Positions 32,628 to 41,111 of a stretch of 41,111 nucleotides of DNA are shown in pieces. Source of the stretch: JBAXGW01 sp037139195 (GTDB lineage: Bacteria; Bacteroidota; Bacteroidia; Bacteroidales; JAHJDW01); the NCBI GenBank assembly GCA_037139195.1, contig JBAXGW010000038.1, positions 1 to 41,111 on the forward strand. Direction: 5' to 3'. The notes beneath the pieces are model-generated. The model did not search any database. It was not told the origin of the DNA and saw only the letters and a list, made by a program, of their open reading frames with translations. Within the stretch, counting starts at the first letter, position 1. Each line of letters begins with the position of its first letter. A program made the translations under genes and the position numbers.

Positions 32628-34055
32628 TTAGTGAAGTCCAATTCCATAATACGCTTTAACACCATTAGGATAAACGCCTTCAAACAATACTCCATCTGAT
32701 TTTGATTTTAAAATAGTTGTAACATCATTTATATTGTTTATTGGAGTTTTATCAATTTTTGTGATTATAAAACCAGAAGCTACACCTGCATTTTTCAATA
32801 TTCCATTTCCAATTGTTGTAACTTTCAAACCACTTGATATTCCTAACCTTTGCTTTTCTTTTGGAGTTAATTCTTCAAATGTTGCTCCCAGACTAGTTGA
32901 TAAATCGATATTGCTTTTAGGCGCATTTCTAATATCACCATCTTTATCTCTTAAAGTTACTTCAACTTGCTTTTCAGAACCATTTCTCTTTATAGTGAAT
33001 ATAACTTTGTCTCCCGGACGGTGTCTGCCAACTAATTCTTGAAGCTCAGGTACATTATTAACTTTTGCGCCTTCTATAGCAATTATTATATCATTAGCTT
33101 CAATCCCTGCCTTTTCTGCAGCACCATTTATAAGCGTTGATTCTACATAAATTCCAGCAATTTCTTTAATTCCTTTTTCCGAAGCTAATTTCGAATCCAA
33201 ATCACGTATGGTTACTCCTAAATATGCTCTTTGAACTGTTCCAAACTCAAGCAAATCATTTACTACTTTTTTTACTATAGTAATTGGTATAGCGAACGAA
33301 TATCCAGCATACGAGCCTGTATTTGACGCTATTGCAGCGTTTATGCCAATCAATTCACCATTTGTATTAACCAAAGCTCCACCGCTATTACCTGGATTTA
33401 CTGCTGCATCAGTTTGAATAAATGATTCAATTGCGGTGCCACCACCTAAAATATTAATATTTCTTCCTTTAGCACTTATTATGCCAGCAGTAACAGTAGA
33501 GGTAAGGTTGAATGGATTTCCAACAGCTAAAACCCATTCGCCAACTTTTGTTTCGTCTGAATTGCCATATTGCACAAAAGGAAGACCTTTTTCATCTATT
33601 TTAAGTAAAGCCAAATCAGTTGATGGATCTAAACCTATAACTTTAGCGGTATATGTTCTTTTATCATTTAATGTAATTTCAATGTCATTAGCATTTGCAA
33701 CAACGTGGTTGTTAGTAACAATATAGCCATCTGCAGAAATTATTACGCCTGAACCTGTTGCAGAATATTGTTGTGATGGTTGTTCGCCCCAAAAGAAATT
33801 AAAAATAGGATCGTTAAAGCCTTGTTGTTGATATTGTGTTTTTACATGCACTACTGCATGTACTGTCATTTCGGCAGCTTTTGTAAAATCTTCGCCTAAA
33901 GGCAATGCTCCATTTTCACTTACAAGCTTAATTGGACTTTGCGAAGGTGTGTTTCCAATTTGTCGATGATCATTATTGAAAAATCGATTAAAAATAGCAA
34001 TAGATGTAAAGCTTGATAACAATGCTATTGCAAAAATTGAAATTATCTTTTTCAT
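32628..34055 (-). CDS. Periplasmic Do-like serine protease (DegP/HtrA family)
   Basis: A 475-residue HtrA-family protein. N-terminal hydrophobic signal or anchor (about 4-25); trypsin-like domain with His in TNNHVV, Asp in DPSTDLALLKI and Ser in NPGNSGGAL; then two PDZ domains (about 270-360 and 380-470, the first around YLGVTIRDLDSKLA, the second around LGATFEELTPKE). It degrades or refolds misfolded envelope proteins. All three catalytic residues are present. It diverges from the membrane-anchored gene at 34300. Confidence 0.93.
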   Translation of the reverse strand: MKKIISIFAIALLSSFTSIAIFNRFFNNDHRQIGNTPSQSPIKLVSENGALPLGEDFTKAAEMTVHAVVHVKTQYQQQGFNDPIFNFFWGEQPSQQYSATGSGVIISADGYIVTNNHVVANANDIEITLNDKRTYTAKVIGLDPSTDLALLKIDEKGLPFVQYGNSDETKVGEWVLAVGNPFNLTSTVTAGIISAKGRNINILGGGTAIESFIQTDAAVNPGNSGGALVNTNGELIGINAAIASNTGSYAGYSFAIPITIVKKVVNDLLEFGTVQRAYLGVTIRDLDSKLASEKGIKEIAGIYVESTLINGAAEKAGIEANDIIIAIEGAKVNNVPELQELVGRHRPGDKVIFTIKRNGSEKQVEVTLRDKDGDIRNAPKSNIDLSTSLGATFEELTPKEKQRLGISSGLKVTTIGNGILKNAGVASGFIITKIDKTPINNINDVTTILKSKSDGVLFEGVYPNGVKAYYGIGLH

Positions 34056-34241
34056 AGCTTTAAAGTTTTAAATTTGTGAAATTTTATTACTCAATAATTA
34101 TACAAATAACGGATTTATGTCTGCTATTATTTGAAATAGCAAAGTTAAATCTTAGTTAAAACATATTAATAGTATTTTAACTTTTATCTATTGATAAGAT
34201 ATTCAATTATATATAAGTTGTTAACAGGTGTTTAAACATTA

Positions 34242-34274
34242 TTTTGTGAAATATTGAAATTTCATGTAGGTTTG
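34242..34274 (+). promoter_or_regulatory. Promoter of the dapF-mltG group
   Basis: TTTTG at 34242-34246 (-33) and TAGGTTTG at 34267-34274 (-7), separated by 20 bases, are a near-ideal Bacteroidota promoter. The expected start is near 34281. The rest of the 244-base spacer to degP shows nothing else I can support. Confidence 0.7.
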
Positions 34275-34299
34275 TATATTCAAATAGATATGTCATCAA

Positions 34300-34983
34300 A
34301 TGATTTTTAATACTACACAAAGTTACAATATGAGGCATAAATTTTTATTAATAATTTTTTTAATTTTAGGTATTCTTATAGGGTTTATTGTTGGAGGGGT
34401 TATTGTTTCTAGACAATACGATAGAATGTTATTTAGCTTTTTTAAAAGAAACGATGATGTATCTACCTTAAATAAGGATACAATAATTAATCAGCATAAA
34501 AATAATTTTGCAAAGGCACAAACAAAAGCTCAAATTAATAGTTCGGTAGCAAATGCAAGTGAAAGAAAATATATTATATATTCTGACACTTTGGCAATTG
34601 ATAGCTCATCTTTAAATAGTGTTGATAATCAAGAAATCATTGTAAAAAAGGATGTTTTATTAAAAGCATTGAAACTTTATATTTACAATGCTTTGTCAGC
34701 TGATAAACGGAAAAAGGATAATTATTTAGATTCTTTACTTATTGATGACCATTATTCAAACAAATCACAAGATATTATGGTTGTTGAATTTTGGCAGTCT
34801 CCAGTTAATTATAAAGGGTATAAAATGTCTAGAACAAAACTTGTGTTGTTTGGTCTAGAACCGCTTGATAATATGATGTTGAAATATATTGATGGGACTA
34901 TGTATTTAAAATATGGAATAAAATATTTTAAATTGAGTTATTCTGATGAATTTCAGCCTTATCAATTAATTTTAAATGATTAA
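34300..34983 (+). CDS. Membrane-anchored hypothetical protein
   Basis: A 227-residue protein with one N-terminal membrane segment (about 15-35, LLIIFLILGILIGFIVGGVIV), a low-complexity linker and a C-terminal domain ending in conserved-looking sequence (VVEFWQSPVNYKGYKMSRTKLVLFGLEP). I do not recognise its family. It precedes dapF by five bases, so it is cotranscribed with cell-wall genes. ATG at 34330 is an alternative start that brings the membrane helix closer to the N-terminus. Confidence 0.65.
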   Translation: MIFNTTQSYNMRHKFLLIIFLILGILIGFIVGGVIVSRQYDRMLFSFFKRNDDVSTLNKDTIINQHKNNFAKAQTKAQINSSVANASERKYIIYSDTLAIDSSSLNSVDNQEIIVKKDVLLKALKLYIYNALSADKRKKDNYLDSLLIDDHYSNKSQDIMVVEFWQSPVNYKGYKMSRTKLVLFGLEPLDNMMLKYIDGTMYLKYGIKYFKLSYSDEFQPYQLILND

Positions 34984-34988
34984 TTAAT

Positions 34989-35786
34989 ATGTCAACATTA
35001 CATTTTTATAAATATCACGGAACAGGTAACGATTTTATTATTATAGATGATAGAAATAATTTTTTTGATCTTACAAATAATGAATTAGTTAAAAAGCTTT
35101 GTGATAGAAGATTTGGAATTGGCGCTGATGGCTTAATGCTACTACAAAAATCTGTCGATACTGATTTTCAAATGCTTTACTATAATTCTGATGGAAAACC
35201 TGGATCGATGTGTGGAAATGGTGGAAGATGTATTGTAGCATTTGCAAAACATTTAGGTATTATTAATGAAAGAACTACATTTAAAGCCATTGATGGAATT
35301 CATAATGCGGTAATAATTGATTATTCTGAAAATAAATCTATTGTTGAATTGGAAATGATTGATGTGTCTGAAGTTAAATCTTTTGATAATTACTCTATAC
35401 TTGACACAGGCTCTCCTCATTATGTTCAGTTTGTTGATGATGCCGAATCTATTAATATAAACGAAATTGGACCAGCAATACGGTATAACAGTATTTATGG
35501 AAAATTTGGGGTGAATGTTAATTTTGTAGAATTGATTGATAGTCATACATTATTTGTAAGAACTTATGAGCGTGGAGTTGAAGCCGAAACACTTTCGTGT
35601 GGAACTGGTGTTACAGCAAGCGCTTTAGTTGCATGTTCTAAATCAATTTTGGGCGGCAATGAAATTGACATCATTACAAAAGGAGGCAAATTGTCTGTTG
35701 GATTTCAAAAAAATATATCTTCTTTTGTAAATGTAAAGTTAAAAGGTCCAGCCGAATTAGTTTTCGAAGGAGAATTTCAAATATAA
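34989..35786 (+). CDS. dapF: Diaminopimelate epimerase
   Basis: A 265-residue DapF. It interconverts LL- and meso-diaminopimelate for lysine and peptidoglycan synthesis without a cofactor, using two Cys. Both are present: GSMCGNGGRC (about residues 72-81) and TLSCGTGVTA (about 209-218). The N-terminus FYKYHGTGNDFIIID is the family signature. It sits between the membrane-anchored protein and a GNAT gene, in a cell-wall group with mltG. Confidence 0.96.
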   Translation: MSTLHFYKYHGTGNDFIIIDDRNNFFDLTNNELVKKLCDRRFGIGADGLMLLQKSVDTDFQMLYYNSDGKPGSMCGNGGRCIVAFAKHLGIINERTTFKAIDGIHNAVIIDYSENKSIVELEMIDVSEVKSFDNYSILDTGSPHYVQFVDDAESININEIGPAIRYNSIYGKFGVNVNFVELIDSHTLFVRTYERGVEAETLSCGTGVTASALVACSKSILGGNEIDIITKGGKLSVGFQKNISSFVNVKLKGPAELVFEGEFQI

Positions 35787-35790
35787 TTTT

Positions 35791-36333
35791 ATGAGTCAGA
35801 GTATCAAAGGTGATAAAGTTTTACTGCGTGCCATGGAGCCAGCCGATATTGAGCTTTTATACATTTGGGAAAACGATTCTGAAATTTGGAGAGTAAGTAA
35901 TACTATTGTGCCATTTTCAAGAGCAACCCTTGAGAAATATATTGAATCAGCAGAATCAGACATTTATGAGATAAAACAATTACGATTAATGATTCAGTCA
36001 TTTTCTTCTAACAATGAAACTGTTGGGGCTATAGATATTTTCGATTTTGATCCGGTTAATTGCCGTGCTGGAGTTGGTGTTTTAATTGGGGAAAAAGCAA
36101 ATAGAGAGAATGGATATGCTACAGATGCACTCAGATTATTAATCGATTATTGTTTTGGTACTTTAAATTTGAAACAAATTTATTGCAATATTTTAACTGA
36201 TAATACTGCAAGTTTATCTCTATTCGAAAAGTTTAATTTTGAAAAAACAGGGTTGAAAAAATCGTGGGTTCGTCAGGATGGAATTTGGAAAGATGAATAT
36301 ATGTTACAATTGATAAATAGAAATAGAATTTAA
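35791..36333 (+). CDS. GNAT-family N-acetyltransferase
   Basis: A 180-residue RimJ/RimL-type acetyltransferase. It starts with GDKVLLRAMEPADIELLYIWEND, and the acetyl-CoA site is GVGVLIGEKANRENGYATDALRLLIDY. The C-terminal NTASLSLFEKFNFEKTGLKK is the usual GNAT end. It transfers an acetyl group from acetyl-CoA to an amine; the substrate is unknown. It lies four bases after dapF and two before mltG. Confidence 0.9.
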   Translation: MSQSIKGDKVLLRAMEPADIELLYIWENDSEIWRVSNTIVPFSRATLEKYIESAESDIYEIKQLRLMIQSFSSNNETVGAIDIFDFDPVNCRAGVGVLIGEKANRENGYATDALRLLIDYCFGTLNLKQIYCNILTDNTASLSLFEKFNFEKTGLKKSWVRQDGIWKDEYMLQLINRNRI

Positions 36334-36334
36334 T

Positions 36335-37369
36335 ATGTTTAAAAAGTATCGTTTTGTTTTTTATATTTTAATTGCTATTGTTTTAGTAGGAGTTGTAATG
36401 TCATACAGATATTATAATTTTATTTTTGGTAGTAATGTGAAAATTAATCAAGAATCAACGTTCTTGTATATTCCCACGGGTTCTGACTTTGATGATGTAG
36501 TCAGTATTATTGAAAAAGACAACATTTTGAAAGACATTGAATCTTTTAAATGGCTTGCTGAAAAAAAGAATTATATTAAAAAAGTTAAAGCAGGAAAATA
36601 CAAGATTAAAAATAATTGGAGTAATAATGATTTAATTAGGTTACTGCGTTCTGGAGATCAAACACCAGTTAAAATAACATATAGCAATGTGCGTTTTTTA
36701 TCAGATTTAGCTGGAGTATTGTCGCATAATATTGAACCCGATTCTATCGCTTTTAAAAATGCGTTCTCTAATCCTGAAGTTTTTTCAAAGTACGGCTTTA
36801 ATAAACAAAATTTCATATCAATGTTTATTCCAAATACCTACGAGTTTTTTTGGAACACCTCTGTAGAAGATTTTATTGAACGGATAAACAAAGAATATAA
36901 AAAGTTTTGGAACGAAACCCGTAATGAAAAGCTCAAAAAAACAGGTTTAACAGAGGTTGAAGTTTCTACAATAGCTTCAATAGTAGAAATGGAAACAATA
37001 AAAGTTGATGAAATGCCTATTGTAGCTGGCGTATATATTAATAGGTATAGAAAAGGCATGAAGCTAGAAGCAGATCCAACATTGAAATTCGCAGTTGGTG
37101 ATTTTACAATAAAAAGAGTTTTGAATATTCATAAAGAAGTTAATTCTCCTTATAACACATATATGTATGCGGGTTTACCTCCAGGTCCAATTTGTTTACC
37201 TTCTGTTCAGGCTATTGAAGCAGTATTGAATTATGAAAAGCATGACTATTTATTTTTCTGTGCAAAACCAGATTTTTCTGGATATCATAGCTTTGCAAAA
37301 ACAAATGCACAACATCAGGTTAATGCAAAATTATATTGGAATGAGTTGAATAAAAGGAACATAAAATAA
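36335..37369 (+). CDS. mltG: Endolytic murein transglycosylase
   Basis: A 344-residue MltG/YceG protein with one N-terminal membrane helix (about 8-26), a LysM-like region and the catalytic domain. The catalytic Glu lies in ASIVEMETIKVDEMPIVAGVYINR. Other family marks are FIPNTYEFFWNTSVEDF, LEADPTLKFA and YMYAGLPPGPICLPS. It cuts nascent glycan strands inside peptidoglycan. Length is typical. Confidence 0.95.
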   Translation: MFKKYRFVFYILIAIVLVGVVMSYRYYNFIFGSNVKINQESTFLYIPTGSDFDDVVSIIEKDNILKDIESFKWLAEKKNYIKKVKAGKYKIKNNWSNNDLIRLLRSGDQTPVKITYSNVRFLSDLAGVLSHNIEPDSIAFKNAFSNPEVFSKYGFNKQNFISMFIPNTYEFFWNTSVEDFIERINKEYKKFWNETRNEKLKKTGLTEVEVSTIASIVEMETIKVDEMPIVAGVYINRYRKGMKLEADPTLKFAVGDFTIKRVLNIHKEVNSPYNTYMYAGLPPGPICLPSVQAIEAVLNYEKHDYLFFCAKPDFSGYHSFAKTNAQHQVNAKLYWNELNKRNIK

Positions 37370-37491
37370 ATTGTTAATAATTATTTCTAATTTTAAGATT
37401 AATTAATTGGGTAATAAGTAAAGAAATTTTATTTTTACCGACGAATAAAAACGAAATGCCACAATTTATAAACAATAAATTTATTAATACA

Positions 37492-38319
37492 ATGAGAAAA
37501 ACATTATTCCTATCAATTTTTTGCTTAATTAGCTCTTTAGCGTTTTCTTTAAATCCATCTAGAGAATATGCTGTTACTCCAGGTGACTTTGGTTTAAATT
37601 TTGAAGTTGTAACCATTCCTACTGAAGACAACCTTAATCTTTACGGATGGTTCTTTTCTGCAACTAGAGAAGGTTCTTCTAAAGTTGTTATAATAAGCGA
37701 TGACGGCGAAGGTAATATGGCCGATTTATTAGATGTAGTTAGTAGTTTTTTATCACTAGGTTACAATGTATTAACATATGATTATAGAGGATTTGGTAAG
37801 AGTGATGATGCTAATCCTGCAATAAAAAACAATTTTTATATTTATGCTCAGTTTGAGAAAGATTTGAATGGCTCAATTAATTATGTGAAAAAGTATTATT
37901 CTAAATTAAGAACTATGCAGCTTTATGGTAGAGGCATTGGAGCAGGTTTGTCTATTGCTGTTGGTGTAAATCGCCCAGAGGTAAGCAAAGTTGTTGCTGA
38001 TTCTCCTTATTCTACTTTAGAAGGAATGAAAAATAGATTAAAAGAAAAAGAAAGCGTCGATGTATTGTTGCCTCTAGGCTTTGATAAAAAAGGATTCGAA
38101 CCTGAATACGCTCTTCAGTCTAAAGGTGCAAATATGGCTGGAATTATGTTTATAGGTGGTGATGCTGACGAAATTGTGTCTACAAAAGATATTAAAGCAT
38201 TAATGAAATTTGCTAAATGCCCTTCTTATTCCTATTTTGTTAAAGGTGCAAATAGGTTTAGAACTATTGAAGCTGACAAGGAAAAATATTTTCAAGAAAT
38301 TGAAAAATTTTTAAAGTAA
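37492..38319 (+). CDS. Alpha/beta-hydrolase-fold protein lacking the catalytic triad
   Basis: About 275 residues with a signal peptide from the ATG at 37492 (TLFLSIFCLISSLAFS). The fold is clear: EDNLNLYGWFF, LTYDYRGFGKSDD and a C-terminal IMFIGGDADEIVS. However, the nucleophile elbow reads YGRGIGAG, with Gly148 where Ser belongs, and the usual terminal His is replaced in KGANRFRTIE. It is probably a non-enzymatic, binding or scaffold protein in the periplasm. ATG at 37456 would add 12 non-signal-like residues. It is followed by a terminator. Confidence 0.8.
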   Translation: MRKTLFLSIFCLISSLAFSLNPSREYAVTPGDFGLNFEVVTIPTEDNLNLYGWFFSATREGSSKVVIISDDGEGNMADLLDVVSSFLSLGYNVLTYDYRGFGKSDDANPAIKNNFYIYAQFEKDLNGSINYVKKYYSKLRTMQLYGRGIGAGLSIAVGVNRPEVSKVVADSPYSTLEGMKNRLKEKESVDVLLPLGFDKKGFEPEYALQSKGANMAGIMFIGGDADEIVSTKDIKALMKFAKCPSYSYFVKGANRFRTIEADKEKYFQEIEKFLK

Positions 38320-38342
38320 TTATATTGATTTTATCATAGTTT

Positions 38343-38368
38343 AAAGGGGGATTTATTTCCCCTTTTTT
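38343..38368 (+). terminator. Intrinsic terminator after the degenerate hydrolase
   Basis: Stem AAAGGGG (38343-38349) with CCCCTTT (38359-38365) and a run of six T (38363-38368), starting 24 bases after the stop codon. Confidence 0.8.
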
Positions 38369-38392
38369 ATTTGATTAATTATTGATTTTTAA

Positions 38393-39289
38393 ATGAATAA
38401 AATAGTAATATTCTTTTTTTTTATTGTTATTAGCCAGGGAGCTTTTTCTCAAATAAATGATAGTGTATTAGTTAAAAAAAACAGCCGCATTGTGTTGTCA
38501 TCTTGTGGATTAGCTGTCGGTTACGTTAGTTCTATATATTTATTAAATCAAACGTGGTATAGTAATTATCCAAAATCGAGTTTTCATTTTTTTAATGATA
38601 ATAGAGAGTGGATGCAGATGGATAAAATAGGACACATTTCTACTGCTTATGTTGTTTCTTCATTAGGAATTGAGCTAATGAAATGGTCTGGAATAAAAAG
38701 AAAACCAGCAATATTGATCGGAGGATCAATAGGTTCATTATACATGACAACAATAGAAGTTCTAGATGGGTATTCATTAGAATGGGGAGCTTCTTACGGA
38801 GATATAATTGCTAATACTATAGGATCTGGCTTAGCAGTCCTTCAGGAATTTTCGGGAAACAAAATTGTTGATTTAAAATGGTCGTACCACGAAACTAGAT
38901 ATGCAAAGATGCGCCCAAATTTATTGGGAAACAATTTGCCTCAACGTATGCTGAAGGACTATAATGGTCAAACGTATTGGCTTAGCTTTAATATTAAAAA
39001 TATAATAAAAAAGGGAAGTATTCCACCATGGTTAAATATTGCTTTTGGTTATAGCGTTGATGGAATGCTTGGAGCATGCAATAATCCTGTGAGTTATAAT
39101 GGTGTATATTTCTCAAATTATAAAAGAACGCGACAATTTTTCTTATCATTTGATATAAAAACAAATAGCATAAAAACCAATAATAAAATTTTAAATAGGG
39201 TATTTAAGGTAATTAATGTAGTAAAATTTCCACTACCTACAATTGGATTTGAGCATGGAAAATCTGCGTTTTATCCGATGTATTTTTAG
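38393..39289 (+). CDS. DUF2279 putative periplasmic/outer-membrane protein
   Basis: A 298-residue protein with a signal peptide (about 1-20, GAFSQ). The DUF2279 hallmark QMDKIGHISTAYVVSS is at about residues 77-92, followed by helices and EVLDGYSLEWGASYGDIIANTIGS. The family (YfiM-like) is uncharacterised. The C-terminal third contains aromatic, strand-like segments. It lies after the terminator at 38343-38368, so it probably has its own promoter. Confidence 0.75.
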   Translation: MNKIVIFFFFIVISQGAFSQINDSVLVKKNSRIVLSSCGLAVGYVSSIYLLNQTWYSNYPKSSFHFFNDNREWMQMDKIGHISTAYVVSSLGIELMKWSGIKRKPAILIGGSIGSLYMTTIEVLDGYSLEWGASYGDIIANTIGSGLAVLQEFSGNKIVDLKWSYHETRYAKMRPNLLGNNLPQRMLKDYNGQTYWLSFNIKNIIKKGSIPPWLNIAFGYSVDGMLGACNNPVSYNGVYFSNYKRTRQFFLSFDIKTNSIKTNNKILNRVFKVINVVKFPLPTIGFEHGKSAFYPMYF

Positions 39290-39408
39290 TTTAGTATTCG
39301 ACTTGTTAACATATTTAGTTTAATTTTTCGATTTAGCTATAAATTTTATATTGTTTTGGCAACTATTAATATATATCAACGTCTAAATTGTAATAAAATC
39401 CCGCCATA

Positions 39409-41111
39409 ATGAAAAATAAAATATTTTTAATTTTGAGTTTGATTCTAATTCAAAATTATTCACTAAAAGCACAGATTGTTATTGATAATACTGTAACTCC
39501 TCTGCAAATGGTTCAAAATATTGCTGGAGCAGGAGTAACTATAGGTGCTGTTAGCTATACAGGTTCTCCTCTTGCACGTGGTTCTTTTAATGGAACGTCG
39601 AATTTAGGAATAACATCTGGGATTCTTTTATTTACTGGAGATGCAGCCATTGTTCCCGTTGCAAATACTTCTGCGAATGCAGGTGTTGATTTGAGTTTAG
39701 TTGGTGATAATGATTTAGATAATTTAACTAGTAACACTACTTATGATGCGTGTGTATTAGAGTTTGATTTTACTCCAACTTCTGATTCTATTAGTTTTAG
39801 ATATGTTTTTGCATCAGAAGAATATCCAGAGTATGTATGCTCAAATTATAATGATGTTTTTGCTTTCATGATTACTGGCCCAAACCCTTCTGGAGCTGCT
39901 TACAACAAGAAAAATATTGCATTAATTCCTGGGACGGTTATACCTGTTGCAATTAATTCTGTTAATCCAGGTGTAGAAGGTTCTAACGCAGTTCTTTTTA
40001 ATCCTTGTCCTGCTCCAAATCAAACTTTATCATATAGTAGTCTTTATTTTGACAATACTGGAGGCGCTAATGTTATGTTCGATGGATTCACTGTTCCTTT
40101 GGTTGCAAAATGTGCTGTTGTACCTTGTGCTTCATATCATATAAAACTGGCAATTGCTGACGTAGGAGATGGTATATATGATTCTGGAGTATTTATTGAA
40201 GCAAATAGCCTTACAGGTGGTCAATCGGGAACACTAACTGCTACTAGTCCAGTTTGTATTGGTGCAAATTCTGTTGTTGATATAACTCCTGGCGCTGCTA
40301 GTTATGTATGGAATTTTGACGGAGGAGTTGCTACTCCTCCAGGTGGTGGTGGCTCCCATAATGTAAATTGGGCAACCTCAGGAACAAAAAATATATCATG
40401 TACTGCAACATTTGGTGCATGCCCAGTTGTTGTTACAACTCAAGTTATTGTGAATGTTCCTCCAACTGTTTCGGCATCAGCTAATCCTGCTGCTACTTGT
40501 GGGGGGTCGTCTACATTAACTGCTACTGGAGGTACTGGTTTTGTTTGGAGCTCTGTGCCCGCAAGCACCATAGCTTCAACTGCAAGTCCTGTTGTTACGC
40601 CAGCTGCATCCACAACTTATACAGTTACTGTAACCGATGCAAATGGTTGTACTAATACAGCTTCAACATCTGTAACGGTTAATTCATCAGCTACAATTGT
40701 TGCTTCTGCGAATCCTACTGCAGTTTGTCCTGGTGGTTCAACAACCATAAGTTGTACTTCAGTACCTGGAGCTTCTTATTCCTGGAGCACTGGGCAGATA
40801 GTTTCTAGTTTTACTGATGCTCCAAATGCCACAACTACATATAATGTTACAGTTTCTTTAACTGGGTGTACTACAACTAGCTCAGCAACTGTAACAGTAA
40901 GACCTTTACCAGCTATCAGCGCTGGAAATGATGGCAATACATGCCCTGGCATTGCAATAGGCTTAACAGCAACAGGAGGCGCATCTTATGAATGGAGTTC
41001 TCCTTCATTACCTGCTAATTTGCTAACGCCAACTATTTCAGTATCACCAACATCACAATCCACCTATACTGTAACTGGCACTGACGTAAATGGTTGTAGC
41101 AATATAGACCA
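39409..41111 (+). CDS. Secreted choice-of-anchor L protein with Ig-like repeats (partial)
   Basis: Open from ATG at 39409 to the window end (567 codons, no stop), so only the N-terminus is seen. Signal peptide about 1-24 (YSLKAQ). A choice-of-anchor L domain spans about 30-270, with LLFTGDA, RYVFASEEYPEYV and NDVFAFMITGPNPSG. Beyond it are PKD/Ig-like repeats of about 80 residues, each ending in TYTVTVTDANGC-type strands with Cys. Such proteins usually end in a type IX secretion sorting domain, here out of view. It is probably a surface or gliding-associated adhesin. Confidence 0.82.
   Translation, partial: MKNKIFLILSLILIQNYSLKAQIVIDNTVTPLQMVQNIAGAGVTIGAVSYTGSPLARGSFNGTSNLGITSGILLFTGDAAIVPVANTSANAGVDLSLVGDNDLDNLTSNTTYDACVLEFDFTPTSDSISFRYVFASEEYPEYVCSNYNDVFAFMITGPNPSGAAYNKKNIALIPGTVIPVAINSVNPGVEGSNAVLFNPCPAPNQTLSYSSLYFDNTGGANVMFDGFTVPLVAKCAVVPCASYHIKLAIADVGDGIYDSGVFIEANSLTGGQSGTLTATSPVCIGANSVVDITPGAASYVWNFDGGVATPPGGGGSHNVNWATSGTKNISCTATFGACPVVVTTQVIVNVPPTVSASANPAATCGGSSTLTATGGTGFVWSSVPASTIASTASPVVTPAASTTYTVTVTDANGCTNTASTSVTVNSSATIVASANPTAVCPGGSTTISCTSVPGASYSWSTGQIVSSFTDAPNATTTYNVTVSLTGCTTTSSATVTVRPLPAISAGNDGNTCPGIAIGLTATGGASYEWSSPSLPANLLTPTISVSPTSQSTYTVTGTDVNGCSNID

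Noticed and set aside
39555..39737. Minus-strand 60-residue frame
   Set aside because: It is antisense to the choice-of-anchor L gene, which has a signal peptide and recognisable domain.
1..41111. CRISPR arrays, tRNAs, rRNAs, insertion sequences, prophage
   Set aside because: No regularly spaced direct repeats, cloverleaf sequences, transposase motifs or phage genes were seen by eye.

Overview
The window is AT-rich DNA (about one third G+C by eye) from a member of the Bacteroidota, probably an anaerobic or microaerophilic Bacteroidales-like lineage. Three things support this. The primary sigma factor is the short 288-residue Bacteroidota type. Promoters repeatedly match the phylum's -7 box TAnnTTTG (msbA, rbfA, the modE-like gene, rpoD, DUF134 and others), and genes mostly lack Shine-Dalgarno sequences. 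Protein families typical of the phylum are present: CarboxypepD_reg TonB receptors, a choice-of-anchor L secreted protein, DUF2279 and Aas-like fusions. I see no tRNA, rRNA, insertion sequence, prophage or CRISPR array. Genes are densely packed and the longest gene-free gap is about 245 bases.

Layout. 1-1014: small membrane protein and ABC ATPase. 1065-3095 (-): CBS protein, lipoprotein-like hydrolase and Nudix operon. 3321-5226 (+): pdxJ, esterase and a small membrane protein. 5229-7948 (-): TSUP permease and an MsbA-like exporter, divergent from rbfA, a LolC/E-like permease and an MFS transporter (8039-10895). 10896-11090 holds two large hairpins. 11091-13277 (-): a redox/sulfur group of methyltransferase, Crp/Fnr regulator, DUF2892 protein, rhodanese and thioredoxin. 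13474-17923 (+): a molybdate locus with a ModE-type HTH protein, an outer-membrane porin, modA, a stand-alone di-Mop protein, modB and modC. 17963-20694 (-): TonB receptor and a small His-rich protein.

20866-27988 (-) is a nine-gene, almost gapless operon: DUF134 regulator, HdrC-like iron-sulfur protein, copper-type TonB receptor with a Met-rich loop, MbnP-like lipoprotein, DUF1847, OsmC, PLP-dependent C-S lyase, TrmO-like methyltransferase and a NifX/orange-protein-like protein. It ends in a strong intrinsic terminator. It diverges from a thioesterase-ferredoxin pair across a 117-base spacer carrying two copies of TGAAC-N4-GTTCA set against the two promoters. This is the best candidate for an undescribed system: copper capture, thiol/sulfide chemistry and a NifX-fold metal-cluster protein under one regulator, about 3 kb from a molybdate transport locus.

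28862-41111: an acyltransferase-ACP-AMP ligase fusion; rpoD and a DegP-type protease on the minus strand; then a plus-strand group of membrane-anchored protein, dapF, acetyltransferase, mltG and a degenerate alpha/beta hydrolase ending in a terminator; then a DUF2279 protein and the first 567 codons of a large secreted adhesin-like protein that runs off the window.

All functions are inferred from motifs read by eye; no database search was run.
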